NCBI RefSeq assembly: GCF_023734775.1
Contig: NZ_AP025732.1
Span: 5,454,501 to 5,518,500, forward strand
From: Nostoc cf. commune SO-36
Lineage (GTDB): Bacteria; Cyanobacteriota; Cyanobacteriia; Cyanobacteriales; Nostocaceae
DNA length: 64,000 nt
Reading direction: 5' to 3'
The translations under genes and the position numbers were made by a program. Positions 1 through 8,871 of the stretch are shown here, one piece after another (the stretch's first letter is position 1; the number at the start of each line of letters is the position of its first letter). Below the pieces are notes generated by a model that was not told the DNA's origin, ran no database searches, and worked only from the letters and a program-made list of their open reading frames with translations.

Positions 1-178
1 GGAGAGAGAAATAGAAGTGAGGTTTTCTTGATACAGTGAAAAGTCAGACTTGATACTTGCAGTATGCCCACTATGAGATAAAATCTAACAAAATTCTTAC
101 AACATCACTTAAGTTGATTTCGGCAACCCTTTAATTACTTGGTAATGAGTATCGCTCTTCAGTTTTAATTCCAAGATA

Positions 179-508
179 GTGAGTTTCAAAGATTCTGCAT
201 GGCTAAAACATCAATGGCAAGAACAATTCCAGCAATGGATTTCTCTAGGTCAAACCAGTCGATTGCGCTTACAACTGTGCGTCTTAAAATCTTATTACGA
301 AGAACAAGTGATTTCCGAATTAGTTTCTCGTTATGGATTAACAGTCAATATTACCAGTGCAGTACTTCAACCCGATACCGAAGATGACGGCTGGTTTGAC
401 TTGGATTTGTGGGGGAGAACAAAGCAACTCTACTCTAGCCTGAGTTATTTAGAAAAACTGGGGCTACCAATTTGGCTGGATTTGTCTAGCGTTTATAGCG
501 ATTGCTAA
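179..508 (+). CDS. Small stand-alone NIL-domain protein
   Basis: The 109-residue protein consists almost entirely of one NIL domain (about residues 28-100), the ferredoxin-like fold also found at the C-terminus of methionine-import ATPases (MetN), where it senses the transported amino acid. The visible pattern is a first strand (RLRLQLCVL), a helix with EEQVISELVSRYGLTVNI, a central strand and a last strand after LEKLGLP. No ATPase or ferredoxin part is attached. The start is GTG at 179; no better start is in frame. A paralogue follows 22 bp downstream, and a Crp-type regulator and cysE lie beyond on the other strand, so a role in sulfur-compound sensing or transport is plausible but inferred. 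Ligand unknown. Confidence 0.75.
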   Translation: MSFKDSAWLKHQWQEQFQQWISLGQTSRLRLQLCVLKSYYEEQVISELVSRYGLTVNITSAVLQPDTEDDGWFDLDLWGRTKQLYSSLSYLEKLGLPIWLDLSSVYSDC

Positions 509-530
509 TTAATAAAATCATTACTAACCA

Positions 531-869
531 ATGGCAGCACTAAATAACCAAAAAATCAATTCCCAAACCAGATTATCACTGGTTTCTTCAGTCAAGGAAA
601 AAAGCCAAGTCACTCAGATTCGTCTGCGAATATATATTCCCATAAGCTATCTGCAAGCGCCCGTGATTTCGCAGTTAATTTCTGCTTACGGCTTGGTAGT
701 TAATATTATCAAAGCTATGTTACAACTAAATACAAATAAAGAAGGATACTTTGACATTGAACTTCGGAGAACAGTATCACAAATTTCCAGAGGTTTAGCT
801 TACCTAGAATCCCTTAATCTAAGAATTGTCGGTAAGCCGAATACTGACGGCGATAGCTGGTTTTACTGA
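531..869 (+). CDS. Second NIL-domain protein, tandem paralogue
   Basis: This 112-residue protein carries one NIL domain at about residues 28-103 after a polar N-terminal tail. The pattern matches the gene just upstream (TQIRLRIYI, then APVISQLISAYGLVVNI, then a strand and LAYLESLNLRI), so the two arose by tandem duplication and then diverged strongly. The start is ATG, 22 bp after the first gene, which suggests one transcript. The gene ends 6 bp before the convergent Crp-type regulator gene. No catalytic residues are expected. Function in sulfur or amino-acid sensing is inferred from family and context only. Confidence 0.75.
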   Translation: MAALNNQKINSQTRLSLVSSVKEKSQVTQIRLRIYIPISYLQAPVISQLISAYGLVVNIIKAMLQLNTNKEGYFDIELRRTVSQISRGLAYLESLNLRIVGKPNTDGDSWFY

Positions 870-875
870 AATCAT

Positions 876-1466
876 CTAAATTTCGTAGTACCAAATGTCT
901 TCTTCTCGCAACACAATTCGATGCAGGGAGAGACGATCAATCAAGCCCTCTTGCTCAAATTGCCCAAGAACACGAGTGATGGTAACACGAGTTGAACCCA
1001 GCATTTCTGCCAAGTCTTCGTGAGTCAAACGCATATCTATTAAACGTCCCTTCTCAACTTCCGAACCAAACTTTTTGGATAACCATGCCAGCAACTTGAT
1101 AAGCATAGTATCCACTTTTTTATGGCTACGAATAACCATCAATTCTTGAGCCTGTTGGATATGGTTAAGTAGAGTTTCTGTTAGTTGAGTCCATTCCTCT
1201 AGAGGTAAGATCGTTGCCTCTACTTTAGTTAGGCATTCCATTTGATAAGGATCTAATTTTGACAAAGCCTTACCAACAACATCTCCAGGCCCCCACAATC
1301 CCAGAGCGACAGTTGTACCATCTTCCAGATAGGTAAAAGTCCTGACAAAACCCGTTTCAATTTTCCAAAGTCCGTTTTGATGCTCTGGTAGAAATGACCT
1401 ACGGGCAAAAACTTCTTTGGTAATATTACTTGTTGAGCTAGATAAGCTTGTGTACAAAGACACCAT
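876..1466 (-). CDS. Crp/Fnr-family transcriptional regulator (CysR-like by context)
   Basis: A 196-residue DNA-binding regulator. Residues about 20-100 form the cyclic-nucleotide-binding-type beta roll (PEHQNGLWKIETGFV, then DGTTVALGLWGPGDVVG). Residues about 100-130 form the dimer helix, and residues about 147-173 the winged helix-turn-helix (LTHEDLAEMLGSTRVTITRV). There is no cysteine set for an iron-sulfur cluster, and the cAMP-contact pattern is not obvious, so the ligand is unknown. The gene lies between NIL-domain genes and cysE. Crp-family CysR regulates sulfur genes in other cyanobacteria, so a sulfur role is a reasonable inference rather than proof. A copy of the ACCGTAG motif sits about 30 bp upstream of the start. 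Confidence 0.85.
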   Translation of the reverse strand: MVSLYTSLSSSTSNITKEVFARRSFLPEHQNGLWKIETGFVRTFTYLEDGTTVALGLWGPGDVVGKALSKLDPYQMECLTKVEATILPLEEWTQLTETLLNHIQQAQELMVIRSHKKVDTMLIKLLAWLSKKFGSEVEKGRLIDMRLTHEDLAEMLGSTRVTITRVLGQFEQEGLIDRLSLHRIVLREEDIWYYEI

Positions 1467-1495
1467 ATTTTATAAGTCTGTTTTCCGATAAATTA

Positions 1496-1505
1496 ACCGT
1501 AGTAT
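1496..1505 (+). promoter_or_regulatory. ACCGTAGTAT motif upstream of the Crp-type regulator
   Basis: The 10-mer ACCGTAGTAT lies about 30 bp before the start codon of the Crp-type gene. The same 10-mer occurs at 2679-2688 by the Rrf2 gene, and a variant (TACCGTAGAT) lies on the minus strand at 2564-2573 in the cysE/Rrf2 divergent region. Sharing among these promoters suggests a common operator; the protein that binds it is unknown. Confidence 0.4.
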
Positions 1506-1626
1506 TATATTTATATCAGGTTCTAAGAGGCTATGAATATTTTAAAGAGGGAAGTGGGGAGTTTGGAGTTAGGGAGATGAGGGAGACAAGAAGAATAAGC
1601 TAATCGGTATTGAAGTTGCACAAAGG

Positions 1627-1651
1627 TAGGGCTGGGCTGAAGCCCTTACTA
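1627..1651. repeat. Imperfect palindromic intergenic repeat
   Basis: The stretch GTAGGGCTgggctgaAGCCC followed by TTACTAC forms an imperfect stem-loop in the spacer between cysE and the Crp-type gene. It resembles the small dispersed palindromes common in Nostocales intergenic DNA. Confidence 0.4.
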
Positions 1652-1693
1652 CAAGCGAATCATTCTGGAAATAATGAATGACAATTAGCTTAA

Positions 1694-1733
1694 CCAATGC
1701 CCAATGCCCCATGCCCAATGCCCAATGCCCAAA
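1694..1733. repeat. Heptanucleotide short tandem repeat (CCCAATG)
   Basis: About five head-to-tail copies of the heptamer CCCAATG (one variant CCCCATG) lie just past the 3' end of cysE. Seven-base tandem repeats of this sort (STRRs) are typical of heterocyst-forming cyanobacteria. Confidence 0.8.
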
Positions 1734-1734
1734 A

Positions 1735-2460
1735 TTAAATTCCCGCACCATCAAGAAAATCTTCAATCATCCCATCAGAATTTTTGCTCTTAGGGTTTTC
1801 GGTTGGTTCCTCGCCAAGCTCCGTTGGGGACAAAGTAGATTGTTCTAACTGCTCAAACTGTTTCTCTAGAGCCTTGACACGTTCAAATAAAGCGCGGATG
1901 ACTTCAGCTTCTACGTCGCGGACTTTATCATGATCCAAAACATTGGTAGCCGAGTTGTTCTGACGAGTCACGCGCCCTGGAATCCCCACTACAGTAGTGT
2001 TACTGGGGACATCTCGTAGAACCACAGAACCGGCTCCAATACGGACGCGATCGCCAATTTGAATATTCCCCAATACCTTTGCACCCGCTCCCACAACTAC
2101 ATGAGAACCTAAAGTTGGATGGCGTTTGCCGCTTTCTTTTCCAGTCCCGCCAAGGGTGACACCCTGATAAATCAAGGCATGATCGCCCACGATCGCAGTC
2201 TCGCCAATCACAACTCCCATCCCGTGGTCTATAAACACTCCTTGGCCAATTAATGCCCCAGGATGGATTTCAATTCCGGTCAAAAACCGACTAATATGAG
2301 AGATAAACCTAGGTATGAACGGAATTCCAATTTTATACAGCCAGTGCGCTAATCGATGAAACACTAGAGCTTGGAGTCCAGGGTAACAAAACAATACTTC
2401 TAGCCAGTTACGAGCTGCTGGGTCACGCTCAAAAATGGTTCGCAAATCAGTTAGTAGCAT
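1735..2460 (-). CDS. cysE: Serine O-acetyltransferase
   Basis: This enzyme transfers acetyl from acetyl-CoA to L-serine to give O-acetylserine, the first committed step of cysteine synthesis. The 241-residue protein has a short helical N-terminus (about 1-60) and then a left-handed beta helix of hexapeptide repeats (about 65-165). The hallmark sequences [13 protein letters not shown] (with D78 and H79), [18 protein letters not shown] and [11 protein letters not shown] are all present. A polar tail of about 70 residues follows and is not part of the catalytic fold. The gene is transcribed divergently from the Rrf2-cysK pair, which supplies the next step, with 229 bp of shared upstream DNA. Start is ATG at 2460. 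Confidence 0.95.
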   Translation of the reverse strand: MLLTDLRTIFERDPAARNWLEVLFCYPGLQALVFHRLAHWLYKIGIPFIPRFISHISRFLTGIEIHPGALIGQGVFIDHGMGVVIGETAIVGDHALIYQGVTLGGTGKESGKRHPTLGSHVVVGAGAKVLGNIQIGDRVRIGAGSVVLRDVPSNTTVVGIPGRVTRQNNSATNVLDHDKVRDVEAEVIRALFERVKALEKQFEQLEQSTLSPTELGEEPTENPKSKNSDGMIEDFLDGAGI

Positions 2461-2563
2461 ACTCTATTAGGGTTTTCGTTGGTAAGTGAGGCTCTGAAAA
2501 CAGAAACTCAGGATAATTCCCATAAAAAAATCAGGTTATTCATGGAAATTGTGTAGGATAATA

Positions 2564-2573
2564 ATCTACGGTA
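2564..2573 (-). promoter_or_regulatory. ACCGTAG-type motif in the cysE/Rrf2 divergent region
   Basis: On the minus strand this reads TACCGTAGAT. It is the second of three copies of the motif in the sulfur block and lies about 100 bp upstream of cysE. It is a candidate operator, inferred from repetition. Confidence 0.35.
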
Positions 2574-2678
2574 AATCGATAGAAGATAGTGTTTTTGTTG
2601 GTAGTAAGATGGGATGCTATCACATTCCACACTTGGAAAAAATTAATTTCGCATAAACTGCGATAAATCTCTCAATTC

Positions 2679-2699
2679 ACCGTAGTATATTGAGTACGG
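2679..2699 (+). promoter_or_regulatory. Candidate operator overlapping the start of the Rrf2 gene
   Basis: ACCGTAGTAT at 2679-2688 is followed by TACGG at 2695-2699, giving an inverted repeat CCGTA-N10-TACGG centred on the annotated TTG start of the Rrf2 gene. If translation really begins at the later TTG at 2726, this site would be a well-placed autoregulatory operator. Confidence 0.4.
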
Positions 2700-3157
2700 C
2701 CTTGAATAGCCCAAACTACGCTCTCTTGGATCTGTCTTCCAAAGTGGAATACGCCCTGCTGGCGCTTTTAGAATTAGCAAGCCACCACGGCAAAAAACTT
2801 CCTATAACCATGAGCGAGATTACTGCCAAGCAACCCATACCTGAGCGCTATCTGGAACAAATTTTGACCAACCTCCGGCGTGCTGGTGTGGTGCAGAGTC
2901 AACGCGGCTCTAAAGGAGGTTTCGTTTTAGCTCGTGAACCTTGGCAGATTACACTGCTCGAAATTATCACTTTGCTTGAAGGTGAGCGGAAAGAGAAAGA
3001 TACCTCTGACTCTCCGACTCTAGAAAAGACTCTGATTTATGAAGTTTGGGAGCAAGCTAACGCTGCCTCAATTGAAGTTTTGGGTCGTTATACACTCCAA
3101 GATTTGTGCGAGGAAAGAGAAACTCGTGCCCAGAAAAGCCCGATGTATTATATTTAG
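2690..3157 (+). CDS. Rrf2-family regulator next to cysK (CymR-like by context)
   Basis: A 155-residue winged-helix regulator of the Rrf2 family: LSSKVEYALLALLELASHHG opens the fold, and ITAKQPIPERYLEQILTNLR plus VVQSQRGSKGGFVLAREP form the recognition helix and wing (about 45-85). The only cysteine is near the C-terminus (DLCEER), so the three-cysteine iron-sulfur site of IscR is missing. In this it resembles Bacillus CymR, which represses cysteine genes in complex with CysK. The gene ends 18 bp before cysK, so the two are likely co-transcribed. Start is TTG at 2690; TTG at 2726 would begin the protein at MDLSSKVEY, closer to the family's usual N-terminus. The CymR-like role is inference. Confidence 0.85.
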   Translation: MSTALNSPNYALLDLSSKVEYALLALLELASHHGKKLPITMSEITAKQPIPERYLEQILTNLRRAGVVQSQRGSKGGFVLAREPWQITLLEIITLLEGERKEKDTSDSPTLEKTLIYEVWEQANAASIEVLGRYTLQDLCEERETRAQKSPMYYI

Positions 3158-3175
3158 TCACGAGGGAGTACCCAC

Positions 3176-4138
3176 ATGCGGATAGCGAAAGATATCACAG
3201 AGTTAATCGGTCGAACTCCTTTAGTTCAATTAAACAAGATTCCCCAAGCTTCAGGAGCGGTTGCTCGGATTGTGGTGAAGCTAGAAAGCATGAATCCAGC
3301 ATCTTCTGTGAAAGACCGGATTGGCGCGAGTATGGTAGAAGCGGCAGAAGAAGCAGGCTTGATTCACCCTGGAAAAACAGTTTTAGTAGAGCCGACTTCG
3401 GGAAATACAGGAATTGCGCTGGCGATGGTGGCAGCCGCCAAGGGTTATCATCTAATTCTAACGATGCCTGACACAATGAGCCATGAAAGACGATCAATGC
3501 TCAAAGCTTATGGCGCTCAACTAGAGTTAACGCCGGGGGTAGAAGGGATGCGAGGAGCGATCGCTCATGCAGAGCAGATTGTAGCTAAAACGCCCAATGC
3601 TTATATGTTGCAGCAGTTCCGCAACCCTGCTAACCCGAAAGTTCATGCTGAAACCACAGCCGAAGAAATCTGGGATGATACCGATGGAGAGGTAGATATT
3701 CTGGTGGCGGGAGTGGGTACTGGTGGGACGATTACCGGAGTTGCCGAAGTTATTAAAAAACGGAAGCCGAGTTTCCAAGCGATCGCAGTTGAACCAAGCA
3801 GCAGCCCAGTATTAGCAGGTGGTAAATCAGGGCCTCACAAAATCCAGGGTATCGGTGCGGGATTTGTCCCAGCAATTTACCGTCCAGAAGTGGTAGATGA
3901 GGTGATTCAGGTAGCAGATGAACAAGCGATCGCTTACAGCCGTCGCCTAGCAAAAGAAGAAGGATTGCTATCGGGGATTTCTACTGGCGCTGCTTTATAT
4001 GCGGCTATTCAAGTGGCACAAAGACCAGAAAATGCAGGTCGCCTAATCGTGATGATACAGCCTAGCTTCGGCGAACGCTACCTTAGTACTTCATTGTTCA
4101 AAGACCCAGAAGAAAATGAGTGGTTGAGTAAAGTTTGA
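3176..4138 (+). CDS. cysK: Cysteine synthase (O-acetylserine sulfhydrylase)
   Basis: This PLP enzyme makes cysteine from O-acetylserine and sulfide. The 320-residue protein has the family length. Lysine 46 in [10 protein letters not shown] is the expected PLP Schiff base, residues 73-79 (PTSGNTG) are the substrate loop, and [10 protein letters not shown] binds the cofactor phosphate. The GISTGAAL motif is also present. The ATG start follows the purine-rich GAGGGAG. The gene sits 18 bp behind the Rrf2 regulator and opposite cysE, completing a two-step cysteine pathway. The product could also be called CysM, but the motifs fit the CysK group. Confidence 0.95.
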   Translation: MRIAKDITELIGRTPLVQLNKIPQASGAVARIVVKLESMNPASSVKDRIGASMVEAAEEAGLIHPGKTVLVEPTSGNTGIALAMVAAAKGYHLILTMPDTMSHERRSMLKAYGAQLELTPGVEGMRGAIAHAEQIVAKTPNAYMLQQFRNPANPKVHAETTAEEIWDDTDGEVDILVAGVGTGGTITGVAEVIKKRKPSFQAIAVEPSSSPVLAGGKSGPHKIQGIGAGFVPAIYRPEVVDEVIQVADEQAIAYSRRLAKEEGLLSGISTGAALYAAIQVAQRPENAGRLIVMIQPSFGERYLSTSLFKDPEENEWLSKV

Positions 4139-4445
4139 TATTATTGCTTGCATAATTTTACGCAGACTCTCCAAATTTTTCTGGTGCGATCGCATCGGGC
4201 AATTTTTGCGTAAGTTTAAATACTTTTCTGTCTTTGCAAAGAGTACCAATTTGCTTAATTGTACTAAATTAGTAAAATTACATGCTTTTATGACTTTACA
4301 AAAACAGCAATTTGCTTGATGATAACAAAGGAAATTAATACTCAAAAGTAATTGATTATTAATGTTAACAAGTGTGTGAAAGCTTCCTAATGACAATGCT
4401 TCAGTCAGTTTGAGTTTCCCTCATAACCTTAGCTTGAAGTAAAAA
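4139..4445. other. Intergenic spacer, no gene seen
   Basis: This AT-rich 307-bp spacer between cysK and the giant RTX gene holds one HIP1-like octamer near 4187. I see no convincing open frame, RNA or terminator. Confidence 0.6.
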
Positions 4446-7400
4446 ATGTTAACTTTACATACTCCATACTCCCCATTAAATTCCGTAATTACCACCTTAT
4501 ATAGACATAACTTAGTCTTCATTGACACGGCAGTTGAAGACTATCAGAATTTAATTAACGGTGTTATCCCCAACACCGAAGTATTCGTTATTGACCCGAC
4601 ACAGAACGGTGTTGAGCAAATTACGGAGATTTTGGCAACTCGCTCTGGCCAAAATCTTAGCAGCATTCATATTGTTTGCCACGGTGTCCCCGGTAGCTTG
4701 CAACTGGGCAACACTCACTTGGGACTTGATACCCTCGAATACCATAGCCAGCAACTGCAACAATGGCAGAAGATATTTTCCACCTCATCCAAAACCCCTA
4801 AATCATTAGTTACATCTACTACAACATCTGTAGCTAACTTACTCATCTATGGTTGCAACGTAGCTTCTGGTGATGTGGGGGCAGAATTTATTGCCAAACT
4901 GCACCAACTTACAGGAGCAAATATTGCTGCTTCGGGTAAGTTGATAGGCAATGCGGCATTAGGAGGTAATTGGGAACTGGAAGTACGCACTACCCAGATG
5001 GAAGTGACTCTAGCGTTTGCAGAAACGACGCGACAGGCTTACGCGGGATTACTGGCGACCTTTACAGTGAATAATACCGGGGACGCAGATGACGGTAATG
5101 CGAACAACGGTATCACGACACTCCGCGAAGCAATAAACTTAGCGAATGCGACTGCTGGGGATGATGTCATTAACTTTGGAGGAGTGTTCACAGATACCAC
5201 CCCAGATGTCATCACCCTCACCTCTGGGCAACTAACGATTACTGATGATTTGACTCTCTTCGGCACTGGGGCATCGAAGCTTACCGTGAGTGGGAATAAC
5301 GCTTCCAGCGTGTTCGAGATATCGGGAATAGGGAGAGATGTCAGTATTGATGGTTTAAAAATTGCTAATGCTAATGATAGCGGTATTTTGATTAATACTA
5401 ATACCCTCCTTAGCCTGACCAATAGTAATGTCTCTGGCAATACGGCAACCTCTAGCGGTGGCGGTATCAATAACAAAGGCACCCTTAAGCTTACCAATAG
5501 TAATGTCTCTGGCAATACGGCAACCTCTAGCGGCGGCGGTATAAATAACACAGGCATCCTCAGCCTAACTGAAAGCAGCGTCTCTGAGAATACGGCAACT
5601 TCCAAAGGTGGTGGCATTTATAGCGAAGGCATCCTCAGCCTAACTAAAAGCAGCGTTTCTGACAATACGGCAACTTCTATAGGTGGTGGCATTTATAGCG
5701 ATGGCGACTTAAAGCTTACCAATAGCGCTATCTCTAACAATACCTCGATTTATGGTGCAGGCATTTATAACGGAGGAGATGAAATTCCTTTTAACTACGG
5801 TACGGCTGCCCTAACTAATAGCACTGTCTCTGGCAATCAGGCATTAGAGGATGGCGGTGGTATTTATAACCTCACAAGAGTTAGTCTCATCAACAGCACG
5901 ATTACCAATAACACTGGTGACTCAAACGGTGATGGTGTTGGTAACGGTGGTGGCGTTTTCAGTAGTGAGTCTGATATATACAACGCGCCACTCGCCGTTG
6001 TCGGGAACACCATTATTGCAGGCAACTTTGACAAATCTACCTCCGGCGATATCAACTCCGACGTGTCCGGCAGCAGTTTCACAGATTTGGGCAATAACCT
6101 GATTGGTAATCAGACTGGTAGCACAAGTTTTACTACCAGCACCTTAGTAGGGACTAACGCCAGCCCCATTGACCCAAAACTCGGCCCTCTGCAAAATAAC
6201 GGTGGTTCAACCTTAACTTATAGCTTACTTGCAGATAGTCCCGCCATTAACGCAGGCAATAATTCCTTAGTTGCAACTACTGTCACCACCGACCAAAGAG
6301 GTAATGGATTTAACCGAATTTTTAACGGTACAGTTGATATTGGTGCTTATGAAGTCCAGTCTCCCATCACCCCGCTACCTGTTAACACTGACACAGTGGT
6401 GACTAATACCAACGATTCAGGCGCAGGGTCGTTGCGGCAGGCGCTTTTAAATGCCAATGCCACTGCTGGGGCGGATACGATTACCTTTGCAGGCAGCGTG
6501 TTCACTGATGTCACCCCAGATATCATCACCCTTACCTCCGGACAACTGACAATTACTGATGATGTAACGATTGTGGGAACTGGAGCATCTCAGCTGACCA
6601 TTAGCGGCAATAATGCCTTCAGTGTATTCGAGATTACAGAAGCAGGGACAGATGTCAGCATTGATGGCTTGAAGATTACCAATGCTAATGATGTCATATA
6701 CGGGAGTATTTTCCTCAATAGCAATACTAGCCTCAACTTAACTAATAGCACTGTGTCCGACAATCAGGGAGCAGTAGGAGGCATTTTTAACAGAGGCAAC
6801 CTCAGCTTGACCAACACCACTGTCTCAAGCAATCGGGGGTCATCATTAGGCGGCGGTGTATTTAACACAGGCACTTTTACCCTGACTAACAGCACTGTCT
6901 CTGATAATAGGGCATACATCTACAGATCCTTCAGTGCCTACGGAGGCGGCATATTTAACACAGGCATCCTCAAGATAACAGGAAGCACTATCTCTAATAA
7001 TAGCGCTTATGCCAATGGTATCGAGTACCGCGCTCCTAACCCCTACCCTTCCTATGGTGGTGGTATTTATAACTCCGGCACTGTCGATATAACGGGAAGC
7101 ACTCTCTCTAACAATACAGCAGGGGAGGGCGGTGGTGTCTTTAATGATGGTACTTTTAGCCTGATTAACAGTACTGTCTCTGATAATAATGTATCTTCAA
7201 GGGGCGGTGGCATCTATAACAACAACGGCACTCTCACCCTAACTAACGACACTATTACCAATAACAAGGCAAGAGGTTTCTACGATATTGAAGCTGAAAA
7301 TGGGGGCGTTTTCAATAAATCTAATGGCACTATTATTGTTGGAAACACTATCATTGCAGACAATTTGGTGTATGGTTTTTCCACTGGCGACGTTGAAGGC

Positions 7401-8720
7401 AACTTCACCGACCTTGGCAATAACCTGATTGGCGACAATACAGATAGCACTGGTTTTACTACTAGCACCCTCGTCGGCACTAGCGCCAACCCAATAGATC
7501 CTAAACTCAGCCCCCTGCAAAATAACGGCGGTGCAACCTTTACTAATGCCTTAATTGGGGATAGTCCTGCCATTGACGCAGGTAATAATGCCCTAATTCT
7601 AGCAGGTATTACAACTGATCAACGGGGTGATGGATTTGACAGAATATCTCAGGGTACAGTTGACATTGGTGCATTAGAGTTTAACGGGGTAAATGGAACC
7701 AATGGCGCTGATAATCTAGTGGGCAATATGTATGGTGACATAATTAACGCTCAAGCCGGGAATGATACTATCACAGGTAATCAAAGCAACGATATTTTAA
7801 CTGGTGGCGCTGGCAGAGATAAATTTGTTTACAATTTAGGCGACGGTGTTGATACCATTACCGATTTCGGTGGGTTAGGTAAAGGCTCAAATCCCTCGGC
7901 AGAAGTCATTGGCGAATTGGATACCCTGCAATTTGAAAGTGCTGGATTAACAGCCCGAAATCTGCAACTCACTCAGAATGTTAACAATCTAGAAATCACC
8001 TTTGAAGGAGTGGTTGATGATAAAGTTATCCTGCAAAACTTTGCTCTAGAAAACCTAGACAACCTCTCTACTGTAGGTAATGTCCTGTTTGATGGACAAA
8101 CCAGCATTAGTGACAGCTTTGATGTCTTTAATGCCAACTCCACCCAAAGCAGCATTTTCAACAAAAACACAGTTACCTTTCTCAATGGCCTCAACAATAA
8201 TGTCAATGGCTTTGACAACTCAGCTGATGTGATTAATGGTCAAGAGGGTGATGACCGCATTAACGGCAAGAGTGGGAATGACCTGCTACGAGGTGGTACA
8301 GGAAACGATACACTCATTGGTGGTGCTGGCGATGATATCTTTGTTGGCGGTGCAGGTAGCGATAGTCTTATCGGTGGTGCAGGTAATGACATTCTTGTTA
8401 GTGATACAGGTTACGATACCGATATCCTGACTGGCGGTAGCGGTCATGACCAGTTCGTCTACAAAACCCCTTTTAGTGGTGATACCATCACTGACTTTAA
8501 TCAGAGCGAGGATAAGTTAGTCCTCACTGACCTCTTAAAAAGTCTAGGCTACAGTGGCAGCAATCCCATCGGTGATGGTTACATACAGTTTGTGCAATCG
8601 GGTACTTCTACAGAAGTTAATTCTATTCTCTCTAGTAGTGGTTCCTTTTATTACACATTGGCAACTTTGAGTAATTTTACGGCTACCAATCTGATAGTTG
8701 GCACTAATGTTATTGTCTAG
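4446..8720 (+). CDS. Giant DUF4347 / beta-helix / RTX calcium-binding protein
   Basis: A 1424-residue protein, probably exported. Residues about 20-200 match DUF4347 (LVFIDTAVEDYQNLI, HIVCHGVPGSLQLG, LLIYGCNVASGDVG). Two long modules follow, each opening with a LREAINLANATAG / LRQALLNANATAG signature (about 205 and 650). They continue with right-handed beta-helix turns rich in LTNSTVSDN and GGGIYN and close with TDQRGxGFxRI and VDIGA. From about 1100 on come RTX nonapeptides (GGAGRDKF, GGTGNDTLIGGAGDD), which bind calcium and usually mark type I secretion substrates. There is no N-terminal signal peptide, as expected for type I export. No exporter genes are in view. Adhesin or S-layer-like roles are possible; function unknown. 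Confidence 0.85.
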   Translation: MLTLHTPYSPLNSVITTLYRHNLVFIDTAVEDYQNLINGVIPNTEVFVIDPTQNGVEQITEILATRSGQNLSSIHIVCHGVPGSLQLGNTHLGLDTLEYHSQQLQQWQKIFSTSSKTPKSLVTSTTTSVANLLIYGCNVASGDVGAEFIAKLHQLTGANIAASGKLIGNAALGGNWELEVRTTQMEVTLAFAETTRQAYAGLLATFTVNNTGDADDGNANNGITTLREAINLANATAGDDVINFGGVFTDTTPDVITLTSGQLTITDDLTLFGTGASKLTVSGNNASSVFEISGIGRDVSIDGLKIANANDSGILINTNTLLSLTNSNVSGNTATSSGGGINNKGTLKLTNSNVSGNTATSSGGGINNTGILSLTESSVSENTATSKGGGIYSEGILSLTKSSVSDNTATSIGGGIYSDGDLKLTNSAISNNTSIYGAGIYNGGDEIPFNYGTAALTNSTVSGNQALEDGGGIYNLTRVSLINSTITNNTGDSNGDGVGNGGGVFSSESDIYNAPLAVVGNTIIAGNFDKSTSGDINSDVSGSSFTDLGNNLIGNQTGSTSFTTSTLVGTNASPIDPKLGPLQNNGGSTLTYSLLADSPAINAGNNSLVATTVTTDQRGNGFNRIFNGTVDIGAYEVQSPITPLPVNTDTVVTNTNDSGAGSLRQALLNANATAGADTITFAGSVFTDVTPDIITLTSGQLTITDDVTIVGTGASQLTISGNNAFSVFEITEAGTDVSIDGLKITNANDVIYGSIFLNSNTSLNLTNSTVSDNQGAVGGIFNRGNLSLTNTTVSSNRGSSLGGGVFNTGTFTLTNSTVSDNRAYIYRSFSAYGGGIFNTGILKITGSTISNNSAYANGIEYRAPNPYPSYGGGIYNSGTVDITGSTLSNNTAGEGGGVFNDGTFSLINSTVSDNNVSSRGGGIYNNNGTLTLTNDTITNNKARGFYDIEAENGGVFNKSNGTIIVGNTIIADNLVYGFSTGDVEGNFTDLGNNLIGDNTDSTGFTTSTLVGTSANPIDPKLSPLQNNGGATFTNALIGDSPAIDAGNNALILAGITTDQRGDGFDRISQGTVDIGALEFNGVNGTNGADNLVGNMYGDIINAQAGNDTITGNQSNDILTGGAGRDKFVYNLGDGVDTITDFGGLGKGSNPSAEVIGELDTLQFESAGLTARNLQLTQNVNNLEITFEGVVDDKVILQNFALENLDNLSTVGNVLFDGQTSISDSFDVFNANSTQSSIFNKNTVTFLNGLNNNVNGFDNSADVINGQEGDDRINGKSGNDLLRGGTGNDTLIGGAGDDIFVGGAGSDSLIGGAGNDILVSDTGYDTDILTGGSGHDQFVYKTPFSGDTITDFNQSEDKLVLTDLLKSLGYSGSNPIGDGYIQFVQSGTSTEVNSILSSSGSFYYTLATLSNFTATNLIVGTNVIV
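5418..5533 (+). repeat. Near-identical 75-bp tandem unit in the beta-helix region
   Basis: The 41 bp at 5418-5458 recur almost exactly at 5493-5533, a spacing of 75 bp (25 residues). Each unit encodes TNSNVSGNTATSSGGGINN, one turn set of the beta helix. The DNA identity points to recent duplication within the gene. Confidence 0.75.
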
Positions 8721-8785
8721 CGCTCAGATTTAGCATAGTATGCCGGAAATACACTTTTGCTGGAGATCATAACTAGGGACTCCAG

Positions 8786-8864
8786 TAAAAAAATATCCCA
8801 TCATAGGGGCGCAAGATTTTGCGTCCCTACAAATGGACAAATAATTTTGAATAATTTATTTTTG
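8786..8864. repeat. Dispersed repeat, copy A (about 79 bp)
   Basis: This stretch is clearly related to 45201-45279: both start with a run of A followed by ATATCC, have a central G-rich palindrome (here 8805-8828, AGGGGCGCAA-GATT-TTGCGTCCCT) and end in an AT-rich AATTTATTTTTGG-like tail. It is a small non-coding dispersed element. Confidence 0.65.
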
Positions 8865-8871
8865 GAGTTTC

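Noticed and set aside
1694..1733. Short tandem repeats mistaken for a CRISPR array
   Set aside because: The unit is seven bases without spacers, which is the known heptad-repeat type of this lineage.
5039..5617. A long minus-strand frame inside the RTX gene
   Set aside because: It mirrors the low-complexity repeat codons of the real gene on the other strand and has Pro/Leu-biased composition.
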